Assembly: GCA_021296025.1 (NCBI GenBank)
Contig: JAGWBF010000018.1
Location: 1 to 31,842 of the forward strand
DNA from: Dehalococcoidia bacterium
Lineage (GTDB): Bacteria > Chloroflexota > Dehalococcoidia > Lucifugimonadales > JAGWBF01
Reading direction: 5' to 3'
DNA length: 31,842 nucleotides
The notes below the pieces were generated by a model. It was not told the DNA's origin, did not search any database, and saw nothing but the letters and a program-made list of their open reading frames with translations. The position numbers were made by a program, and so were the translations under genes. Positions 1 to 6,427 of the stretch are shown here, piece by piece; position 1 is the first letter of the stretch, and each line of letters begins with the position of its first letter.

Positions 1-718
1 CCCAGATGTCTCTGTAACCGGGGAAGTAGGGAGGCTCGAAGAAGAAGCTGTGGTGGATGTAGGGGAGGTCCAAGTCGTTGACCACATCCCATATGGGGTA
101 AAGGCTGGGATCGTCAATGGGAAGACCCTCCCTAAGATGCACCCATACCGCCACCGCCCAGGGCGAGTTGCTCCACTTCTTGATCTCGGAGATGGCCCAC
201 TCCGGATCGGCGCCGGGTACCTGGATTGCGCTCTTGAGCCGGGTGGGGTCGGGAGAGGTGTACTCCTGCATGTAGTTATGGTAGGCGGCGTACATACCCT
301 CGGCCAGGCTGACATCTTCGATGCCCGTGACCGTCGTTGCCCAGGTGCCGGGGATGATGTAGTCGATGTCCCGGCCTTCCAGGTCCATGTCATGCAGGCG
401 CCCTACGGAGTTCTCCTCCTGGACGGCGGGCTGGGTCGGGTGGCGGTGGGTGTTGCCGGCCCGGCCTTCCAAAGCTGAGCGCCCACCGGCCTTGGGCTTG
501 TCGTCTTCCTCCGAGGGAGCCGTCCCCGGAAACCGGTCGAATGGAATAGCGCCGAAGCTTATGCCCGATGATGTGACGCCGCTGATCTCCCGGACCCTCA
601 AGTAGGGCTTGAACTCGGGCTGCCGGGGCCGGAAGCTGGGCTCCATGTACTTTTCCAGCACCTCATGGGCAGGGTTTACATGGGTATCCATGTCGATGAT
701 CTTGTAGCCGTCTCGCAC
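1..718 (-). CDS. Amidohydrolase family protein, copy 1 (C-terminus beyond window)
   Basis: The protein belongs to the Amidohydrolase_2 (ACMSD-like TIM-barrel) group of metal-dependent hydrolases or decarboxylases; its substrate cannot be told. Translation from a GTG at 716-718 begins MRDGYKIIDMDTHVNP and stays open to the left edge, so about 239 residues are present and the C-terminal catalytic half is missing. The GTG is preceded by a GGGAGG ribosome site about 6 bases upstream. Conserved family stretches are DMDTHV near the N-terminus, DMDLEGRDID, and HHSFFFEPPYFPGYRDIW at the edge. The N-terminal motif reads H-V-N where many amidohydrolases have H-x-H. The protein is a clear paralogue of the next gene to the right, sharing long identical blocks. 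It has its own promoter at 808-836, about 90 bases upstream. Confidence 0.85.
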   Translation of the reverse strand, partial: MRDGYKIIDMDTHVNPAHEVLEKYMEPSFRPRQPEFKPYLRVREISGVTSSGISFGAIPFDRFPGTAPSEEDDKPKAGGRSALEGRAGNTHRHPTQPAVQEENSVGRLHDMDLEGRDIDYIIPGTWATTVTGIEDVSLAEGMYAAYHNYMQEYTSPDPTRLKSAIQVPGADPEWAISEIKKWSNSPWAVAVWVHLREGLPIDDPSLYPIWDVVNDLDLPYIHHSFFFEPPYFPGYRDIW

Positions 719-807
719 GTGTTGCCTCCCTGAAATCTACTTATGAGCGCTGCAGGCGGTGCGCCATGGGAAAAGCCCGTCCGTCATGCCTGCCGGTCTT
801 GCCGCCA

Positions 808-836
808 ATTTTATGGTCGCAGGGTTGGGCTGTCAA
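808..836 (-). promoter_or_regulatory. Sigma-70-type promoter of amidohydrolase copy 1
   Basis: On the minus strand the -35 box is TTGACA (831-836, perfect consensus) and the -10 box is TAAAAT (808-813), with a 17-base spacer. The predicted start of transcription gives a leader of about 80 bases before the GTG at 718. The promoter and the TTGGCGGCAAG following the -10 also occur in front of the paralogous gene at 2146-2174. Confidence 0.75.
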
Positions 837-845
837 GGAAAAGAG

Positions 846-873
846 AAAGGGGCCGCCATATGGCGTCCCCTTT
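846..873 (-). terminator. Probable intrinsic terminator after amidohydrolase copy 2
   Basis: AAAGGGG (846-852) pairs with CCCCTTT (867-873). After one mismatch, an inner CGCC/GGCG closes on ATAT. On the minus strand the hairpin starts about 25 bases after the stop codon at 899 and is followed by a pyrimidine/T-rich run (TTTCTCTTTTCC overlapping the stem base), as expected for Rho-independent termination. Confidence 0.6.
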
Positions 874-898
874 CCAGGTATCTCACCTTGTTCTGCGA

Positions 899-2070
899 CT
901 AGCTCAGGCGGAGGAAGTCCGCCGCGTTATCGTACATGTGGTTCTGAAGCGCCCGCTTTCCGTTCTTGGGCTGGGCCCAGATGTGCCGGTCTCTGGGAAC
1001 CATGCCTGCCCGTGAGGATAGTCGGACTGGTGCATCAGGCAGTCCTCGCCCAGGATGTCCACGCAGGCCTTGGTCATTGCAGCGCCTTCGAAGGGCTCGG
1101 CAGCGCAGCGGAAGCGTCCCATCTGAGCGTACTCGATGGGCGTGTACTTCAGGTCCGGGGTCACGCCGCTGACGTAGCTCTTGTTGAAGCCCAGGCGGAT
1201 AAGCCAGTTGGGAAGCCAGCCATGTCCCACTTCCGACACTGCGCAGCGCATGTTGGGGTAGCGGTCGAATATGCCGGACAGGATCAGGTAGGCCGACAGC
1301 CGGGCAGCTCCCCAAGGGTGGGCAGCCGTGCGGGCTACGACGGTGTTGCCCCAGATATCTCTGTAGCCGGGGAAGTAGGGGGGCTCCATGAAGAAGCTGT
1401 GGTGCACCAAGGGCAGGTTCAGGTCGTTCATGGTTGCCCAGACTGGCTCCAGGTTGGGATGGTCCACCGGGATGCCCTCGGGGAGGTGCACCCAGACGGC
1501 GCCGACCCACTTGTCGTTGGCAAACTCCTTGATCTCGGAGATGGTCCACTCCGGATCGCTTGCGATCACCTGTAGGCAGCTGATCAGCCTGTCAGGAGCT
1601 TCCGCAGTGTAGGCCCGCATATAGTGGTGGTACCCACGATAGAGACCCTCGGCGAGGGTAACGTCGGGGCAGCCGGTCATGGTTGCAGGCCAGGTGCCGG
1701 GGAAGATGAAGTCGATGTCACGGCCCTCCAGGTCCATGTCTTCGATGCGGCCCTTCGCGTCTTCGTGCTCTACATCGGGATGGGCCTGGGTCCGGTGCAT
1801 TCCGACCACCCGACCATCAAGGGCTCCCCTTCCACCAGGGGTAGCCTTCTCATCACCCTCTTTGGGGGAGGTCCCTGGGAAGCGGTCGTAGGGGATGGCG
1901 CCCACGGTAATGCCCGTGCGGGTAACGCCGTCGGCGGTCGTCCGTGCCCTATGGTAGGGCTTCAACTCATCCATTCGAGGCCGGAAGCTGGGCTCAACAT
2001 ACTTGGCCAGCACTTCCATGGACGGCTGAACATGGGTATCCATGTCTATAACTTTGTATCCGTCTCTCAA
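899..2070 (-). CDS. Amidohydrolase family protein, copy 2 (probable 3' frameshift)
   Basis: This Amidohydrolase_2-type TIM-barrel hydrolase has an unknown substrate. The start chosen is TTG at 2068-2070, preceded by GAGGAGGTG, which gives the same MRDGYK N-terminus as its paralogue; an upstream start at 2136 would fall close to the promoter. Visible motifs are DMDTHVQPS, DMDLEGRDIDFIFPGTW, HHSFFMEPPYFPGYRDIWGN, SEVGHGWLPNW and QSDYPHGQAWFPET. After DYPHGQAWFPET the open frame changes to an atypical Arg/Thr/Ser-rich tail ending at 904. The neighbouring frame instead gives IWAQPKNGKRALQNHMYDNA, then ADFLRLS and a stop at 899, which is a typical C-terminus of this family. A one-base-class indel near 975-1000 is therefore likely. 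About 390 residues are expected if corrected. Confidence 0.82.
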
Positions 2071-2145
2071 GCAACACCTCCTCGGCTGTTTTGAAACGAT
2101 GAACCCTTCGCAATTCAGGCTGAATCCTGGGTCCACTTGCCGCCA

Positions 2146-2174
2146 ATTCTAGGAGGACGGGGTAGGGTTGTCAA
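2146..2174 (-). promoter_or_regulatory. Sigma-70-type promoter of amidohydrolase copy 2
   Basis: On the minus strand a TTGACA -35 (2169-2174) is followed after 17 bases by TAGAAT (2146-2151). The block continues with TTGGCGGCAAG exactly as in the promoter of copy 1 (808-836), so the promoter was duplicated with the gene. A 13-bp palindrome ATTCAG-G-CTGAAT lies just downstream at 2113-2125 in the leader and might be an operator, although nothing else supports that. Confidence 0.75.
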
Positions 2175-2185
2175 TCCCTGCCAGA

Positions 2186-2214
2186 TTGACCGGCTCTGGA
2201 TCAGCGGAGATAAT
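2186..2214 (+). promoter_or_regulatory. Sigma-70-type promoter of the PhzF-family gene
   Basis: TTGACC (2186-2191) and GATAAT (2209-2214) are separated by 17 bases. The promoter lies back to back with the amidohydrolase promoter, with only 11 bases between the two -35 boxes. It predicts a leader of about 60 bases and excludes start codons upstream of 2220 for the downstream gene. Confidence 0.7.
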
Positions 2215-2282
2215 TGACCGGCTGCGGGCCAGTGTTTTTCAGAGCCCGCCACGATAATCTAACCGTCCCCAAAGGAGCTGAG

Positions 2283-3245
2283 ATGTTCGCACCTTTCTCC
2301 ACCTTAGCCACGCGCATCAAGGAAGGATTAGCCGTAAAGGTCGCTCATGCCGCGACCCAGCCGCCCAACTCGAGTGCGGAGACGCTGTCCTTCTTCTGGG
2401 TCGATGTGTTTGCCCTCAGGCCCAGGGAGGGTAACCAGCTGGCGGTGTTTCTGGACGGAAATGGGCTGGACACAGACACCATGCAGGCCATTGCCCGGGA
2501 GATGGCCATTTCAGAAACGACCTTCCTACAGACACCCGAGCACGGCGGGAACGCCAAGGTGCGCATCTTCACGACGACGCGGGAGCTGCCCTTCGCCGGC
2601 CACCCCACCCTCGGCACAGCCTACGTGGTCGCCGAAACCCAGGGCTTGAACGACAAGGTGGTGTTGGAAATGGGCGTTGGGGACATTCCGGTTGCCCTGG
2701 ACCGGAGCGACGGGGGCTTAAAACTGGAGATGACCCAAAGAGACCCGGAGTTCGGACCGATTGTCACCGACCGGGCCACCGTGGCCCGGGCCATCGGGCG
2801 AACCGAGGAGGATCTGGAACCGGACCTGCCCGTGCAGGTTGTTAACACAGGTCTGCCCTTCGTTATCGTTCCCCTGAAGTCCCTGGACGTCATCAAGAAC
2901 ACAAGGCTGCAACCACAGGTAAAGGAAGAAATCCCCGAAATCGCCGACCTTGGCCTGTACATGTTCTGCCAGGAGACGGTCAACGCCGATGCTACCATCC
3001 ACGCCCGGCCAGCTTCTGCCGGGCGGGAAGACCCAGCCACGGGCAGCGCCGCCGGGTGTCTTGTCTCCTACATCGTGGAACATGGGGTGGCCCAGCCGGG
3101 CAGCGATGTGGTAATCGAGCAGGGGGTCTGGGTGTTGAGGAACGGTCGGCTGTTCACCAGGGCGGACAAGGTGGATGGAAGGGTCCAGAACGTTCGTGTG
3201 GGCGGGCAGGTGTTTGTGGCGCTGAAGGGTGAGCTGGCGCTCTAG
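2283..3245 (+). CDS. PhzF family isomerase/epimerase-like protein
   Basis: PhzF-family proteins have the diaminopimelate-epimerase fold with two similar alpha/beta domains and catalyse isomerisations. The founding member acts in phenazine synthesis, but no phenazine genes are nearby. The ATG at 2283 follows AAAGGAG at ideal spacing; an upstream in-frame TTG at 2214 lies inside the promoter. The protein has 320 residues. Family hallmarks are VDVFA near residue 40, SETTFL with the catalytic glutamate at about residue 78, PFAGHPTLG, and DPATGSAAG in the C-terminal half. About 35 residues precede the usual family start at FFWVDVFA; this extension is unexplained and not obviously a signal peptide. 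The stop codon overlaps the stop of the convergent MetE-like gene by two bases (TCTAG). Confidence 0.9.
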   Translation: MFAPFSTLATRIKEGLAVKVAHAATQPPNSSAETLSFFWVDVFALRPREGNQLAVFLDGNGLDTDTMQAIAREMAISETTFLQTPEHGGNAKVRIFTTTRELPFAGHPTLGTAYVVAETQGLNDKVVLEMGVGDIPVALDRSDGGLKLEMTQRDPEFGPIVTDRATVARAIGRTEEDLEPDLPVQVVNTGLPFVIVPLKSLDVIKNTRLQPQVKEEIPEIADLGLYMFCQETVNADATIHARPASAGREDPATGSAAGCLVSYIVEHGVAQPGSDVVIEQGVWVLRNGRLFTRADKVDGRVQNVRVGGQVFVALKGELAL

Positions 3246-4351
3246 CCCCAGACCGCTCGCGCTGTCTCAGCCACCAATTCCAGCTTGCGTCGCTGGTCGT
3301 CCCAGGTCAGCAGATTGCCATCCCTCTCGGAAGCGAACCCGCACTGGGGGCTGATGGCGAGGTCCTCCAGGGGAATGTACTTGGCTGCTTCCTCGATCCG
3401 CCTGAGAAGCGTATCCCGGTCCTCAAGGTCCCCCGTCTTGGTGGTAACCAGTCCCAGCACCACCAGCTTGCCCCTAGGAATGAAGCGCAGTGGCTCGAAC
3501 CCTCCCGCCCTTTCGGTATCGTATTCCAGCAGAAACCGGTCCGGGTTCAGGGTGGAGAACAGCACCTCGGCGACAGGGTCGTACCCGCCGTCGCTGCGCC
3601 ACCGGCTGCGACTGTTGCCTCGACAGATGTGCACAGCCCCGATCACACCCCTCCCTTGGGTAGCCCCCAAGCAATCGTTGTCAGCAGCCATAGCCCGTTC
3701 CATAGCTTCGTCGGGGTCGATACCCCTGCTGCGCATCTCTTCTCGCTGCTGGAGGTCGCAGTACCGGGTGTAGTGGGGAGCATCCAGCTGAATGTAGGTC
3801 ACCCCGTCGCCTACAGTCGCAGCAATCTCAGCTTTCAGCACTCTGGTCAGGTCCCACGTCAGGTCGTCAGGGGTGGGATAGAACCGGTCGGTCACGCCGA
3901 CCCTGAACGCCCCCTGGGCGATGAAGGTGGGGCTGGGCATGGTGACCTTGAAGGGTTTTGTGGCGTGTTCCCTGAGGAATGATGTTTCGTGGGCTGTCAG
4001 CCGCCTCTTGGGGGTAAGGTGACCATTAACGACCCGCACCCTGGTAGGGGTGGAGGTTTCGCCAGGACCGAACCATCTCATGGGCGCCGATTCCTCGGGC
4101 GGGGCGAAGCCGTCCACCGCCTCGGCCAGCTCGGACATAAAGGCTTCCCGGCGGTACTCCCCGTCGGTTACCACATCCATCCCCGCCTGATCCTGCATCT
4201 CAAGGGCTTGGAGTACTGCCTCGTCCTCTACGAGGCGCAGATCATCCCGGGAAACGGAACCTTGATTATAGGAGGTCCGTGCCTCTAGAAGCCGGACCGG
4301 GCGCAGCAGGCTCCCGACCTGATCGGAACGGATGTCCCCGAAATCAGGCAA
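3242..4351 (-). CDS. Cobalamin-independent methionine synthase C-terminal-domain family protein
   Basis: This is a stand-alone homologue (369 residues) of the catalytic MetE C-terminal barrel, a fold that transfers methyl groups to zinc-activated thiols. The zinc ligand set can be read as VHICRGN (His and Cys), LLEYDTERAGG (Glu) and ISPQCGF (Cys). The N-terminus reads RSDQVGSLLRP, typical of the short family. It lacks the N-terminal MetE domain that holds methyltetrahydrofolate, so the methyl donor may differ. The start is TTG at 4349-4351, overlapping the end of the DJ-1 gene by 8 bases, which implies translational coupling as the last gene of the operon from the 6379-6408 promoter. Related short proteins take part in catabolic or demethylation roles as well as methionine synthesis, so the reaction remains open. 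Confidence 0.88.
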   Translation of the reverse strand: MPDFGDIRSDQVGSLLRPVRLLEARTSYNQGSVSRDDLRLVEDEAVLQALEMQDQAGMDVVTDGEYRREAFMSELAEAVDGFAPPEESAPMRWFGPGETSTPTRVRVVNGHLTPKRRLTAHETSFLREHATKPFKVTMPSPTFIAQGAFRVGVTDRFYPTPDDLTWDLTRVLKAEIAATVGDGVTYIQLDAPHYTRYCDLQQREEMRSRGIDPDEAMERAMAADNDCLGATQGRGVIGAVHICRGNSRSRWRSDGGYDPVAEVLFSTLNPDRFLLEYDTERAGGFEPLRFIPRGKLVVLGLVTTKTGDLEDRDTLLRRIEEAAKYIPLEDLAISPQCGFASERDGNLLTWDDQRRKLELVAETARAVWG

Positions 4352-4952
4352 CCTTCAAGGGTTCGCCGAAGCTCTCCACCTTGGCGTGCTCGAAGCCGTT
4401 GTACTCCATCTGGGCACGGATCTCCTCCATGACCTCAGGGCCGGCGATCTTGTGCACCAGGTACAGGCCCATGTCCAGAGAGGAGCTGACGCCGCCGGCG
4501 GTGATCACCTCACCGTCTTCGACGACCCGCTGCTTAAGCACCTCTACGACAAAAGGCTCCAGGGCCTTGAAGGCGTTACGGTTGGTGGTGGCGCGCTTCC
4601 CCTCCAGGTATCCAGCCTCAGCCAGCACCAGAGCGCCTCCGCAGACGGACATCTTGTAGGGAGCATCCTTGCCCGTCAGTATCCACTCCTTGAACTCGGG
4701 GCTGTTTCGCACTTCCCGTCCCCCGGGACCGCCAGGGACGATGAAGAAGTCGTAGTCGGCAAGGTTGGGCTTAACCTTGGTGGCCTTGATGACCAGGTCC
4801 CCGGTTTGGTCCGTGACCTCGGGGCCGATGGCGCAAATGTCCCACTGGATGTCGTCGCGGAACCCCATGGTCTTCAACCGGGTGATGGGGTCATACACCC
4901 CCAGGAAATCGAGGGTGGTCATTCCATCATAGATTATGAAAGCGATCTTCAT
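4344..4952 (-). CDS. DJ-1/PfpI family protein (isonitrile hydratase-like)
   Basis: This 202-residue class I glutamine-amidotransferase-like protein has the DJ-1/PfpI fold. The putative nucleophile is Cys104 in SVCGGALVLAEAGYLEGK, at the nucleophile elbow, and the oxyanion loop is VPGGPGG. An early acidic residue near position 17 is in the right place to pair with the cysteine. The pattern DFLGVYDPITR and the ATTNRNAF segment are closer to isonitrile hydratase/transcription-regulator-type DJ-1 proteins than to PfpI peptidase. No DNA-binding domain is attached. The ATG follows AAAGGGAGG. It lies 12 bases after the ICL-family gene and overlaps the MetE-like gene, so it is the third gene of the operon. 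Glyoxalase, hydratase or chaperone activity cannot be separated from sequence alone. Confidence 0.87.
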   Translation of the reverse strand: MKIAFIIYDGMTTLDFLGVYDPITRLKTMGFRDDIQWDICAIGPEVTDQTGDLVIKATKVKPNLADYDFFIVPGGPGGREVRNSPEFKEWILTGKDAPYKMSVCGGALVLAEAGYLEGKRATTNRNAFKALEPFVVEVLKQRVVEDGEVITAGGVSSSLDMGLYLVHKIAGPEVMEEIRAQMEYNGFEHAKVESFGEPLKVA

Positions 4953-4964
4953 GTCGGCCTCCCT

Positions 4965-5840
4965 TTACCGGTTGACGCCCGAATATGGGTTATCCCTATT
5001 CTTCTCGGTGAAATCGGCGATGGCCTTAACGCCCCGCTGCCGGAAGTCCATCAAGAAGTCCCATCCCGCCGAGTACATGGCGAAGAGGTGGGAGTAGGGG
5101 TAGCGCACCTCGCACAGGCCTATGTCGGCGGCCTCCTCGTAGCTGAGGAAGTAGGCCGGGCATGTGCAGGGGGCATCTATTTCCTTGACCATCTGGCGGA
5201 TCTGCTCCACATCCCTGGGCGGATAGCCGATGTATATCACGTCGGCCCCCGCATCCCGGTAGGCCTTCATGGCATCCACGGCCTCTGGAATGGGTATGTT
5301 TGAGTCAAGGGCATAGCAGCGAGCCCGCACAACGAAGTCGGGGTCGAGGGCGTTTCGGACTTCGACAATGGCCTTGATCTTGTCCACCATGTTCTCTTTG
5401 GGCAGGATTCCCAGGTCCACGACATGCTCCCGGACAAGGCCGCCGGAACCGGGCTTGGGACCCTGGTCCGCTCCCGTCGGCAGCACCCTGTCATCCAGGT
5501 CCATGCCGGCGATACCCAGCTTGATCAGCTCCTCAGCAGCCTTGGCTGCGTGGATTGCCCCCAAGGGGGCCAGGTGGTCGCAGTCCACCAGCACGGGGAG
5601 ATCTACGGCTTCGTTGAAGAACTTGGCCACCCAGAGTCGGTCCGATAGCTCCAGGTATGAGCCGGGGACGCCCAGCAGGTAGGAAAGGGTGGCATCCCCC
5701 CCTATGAAGATGTACTCGAAGCCTGCCTGCTCCAGCTGCTTGGCAGCTGCCACGGAGGTTGCCGACATATGGACTGCCGGCTTCCCCTTGCGCATGAATA
5801 TCTCTCGGGCCCTGGTGCTCTTTTTCTTGGCTGTAGTCAC
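4965..5840 (-). CDS. Isocitrate lyase/PEP mutase superfamily protein (divergent)
   Basis: This 291-residue TIM-barrel protein belongs to the ICL/PEPM superfamily, whose members make or break C-C or P-C bonds of 2-oxoacid derivatives. The Mg-binding D-x-D is kept in VLVDCDHLAPLG, and GFEYIFIGGDA matches the N-terminal GF-x-A-x-x-x-SG area. FVVRARCYALDS matches the ARTDA strand with its arginine. The flexible catalytic loop that in isocitrate and methylisocitrate lyases carries K-[KR]-C-G is absent; the segment after GMDLDDRVLP is Gly/Pro-rich. It is therefore unlikely to be a true isocitrate lyase. The start is GTG at 5838-5840. It lies 32 bases downstream of the GlcG-like gene and 12 bases upstream of the DJ-1 gene, as the second gene of a four-gene operon. 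Confidence 0.87.
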   Translation of the reverse strand: MTTAKKKSTRAREIFMRKGKPAVHMSATSVAAAKQLEQAGFEYIFIGGDATLSYLLGVPGSYLELSDRLWVAKFFNEAVDLPVLVDCDHLAPLGAIHAAKAAEELIKLGIAGMDLDDRVLPTGADQGPKPGSGGLVREHVVDLGILPKENMVDKIKAIVEVRNALDPDFVVRARCYALDSNIPIPEAVDAMKAYRDAGADVIYIGYPPRDVEQIRQMVKEIDAPCTCPAYFLSYEEAADIGLCEVRYPYSHLFAMYSAGWDFLMDFRQRGVKAIADFTEKNRDNPYSGVNR

Positions 5841-5872
5841 TAGCTTGCTCCCATCGTAAGTTCGTCTGGTCT

Positions 5873-6307
5873 CTAGGTGTTCACCGCTTCCGCCCCAGCC
5901 TCGGAGCAGACCTCATCCTGGTCGCCGATGCCTCCACCGCAGCCGACCCCGCCGATGATAACTCCATCGAGGGTAAGGGGATGTCCTCCCCCGCCCGGCT
6001 GCATCTTCAGCTTCTCGGCCATGCTGGACCAAAAGGCGACGTTGTTGCGCACACCATCCATCATCTCGTGGGTCGGCCTCCTGAAACCTGCCGCCATTAT
6101 CGCCTTGCCGCGGGCGCTTTCGAAGGTGATGAAGCTGGAGGTGTCGCCTCGAACAAAATAGACCATGTTGCCGCTCTCATCCACCACAGCCACGCTCATG
6201 GTGATTCCCAGCTCAGCTGCCTTGTCCTGGGCGGCCTTGGCCACCCTTTCGGCAAGCTCCTGGCTCATGGCCCGTTGGGGCACCCTGGCACGTCTGTCCT
6301 GGACCAT
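5873..6307 (-). CDS. GlcG/HbpS family (DUF336) protein
   Basis: This small protein (about 144 residues) belongs to the GlcG/HbpS family, which is seen with glycolate, diol and aromatic catabolic genes. Some members bind haem or cobalamin, and others act as accessory proteins. Family features are the repeated alpha/beta pattern MSVAVVDESGNMVYFVRGD, the helix FESARGKAIMAAGF, and the C-terminal glycine-rich GVIIGGVGCGGGIGDQDEVCS. The start chosen is ATG at 6305-6307, because the upstream ATG at 6322 is part of the AGGAGGAGAG ribosome site. No signal peptide is seen, so it should be cytoplasmic. It is the first gene of the operon with the ICL-family, DJ-1 and MetE-like genes, with a promoter at 6379-6408. 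Confidence 0.86.
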   Translation of the reverse strand: MVQDRRARVPQRAMSQELAERVAKAAQDKAAELGITMSVAVVDESGNMVYFVRGDTSSFITFESARGKAIMAAGFRRPTHEMMDGVRNNVAFWSSMAEKLKMQPGGGGHPLTLDGVIIGGVGCGGGIGDQDEVCSEAGAEAVNT

Positions 6308-6378
6308 CGCTCTCCTCCTCATGAAGGGAAGATCATGCGCGTCCCGTCGCTGACTATGGGCTTCTGACGCAGGTGCCC

Positions 6379-6408
6379 ATTGTATCGACCGCCCGTTGAG
6401 AGCGTCAA
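6379..6408 (-). promoter_or_regulatory. Promoter of the glcG-like/ICL/DJ-1/metE-like operon
   Basis: TTGACG (6403-6408) and TACAAT (6379-6384) on the minus strand are separated by 18 bases. They lie about 70 bases upstream of the GlcG-like start codon and directly behind the end of the gamma-glutamyltransferase-like gene, so the four downstream genes can be transcribed separately from it. Confidence 0.65.
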
Positions 6409-6427
6409 GGATTGGAAGGGATGGGGC

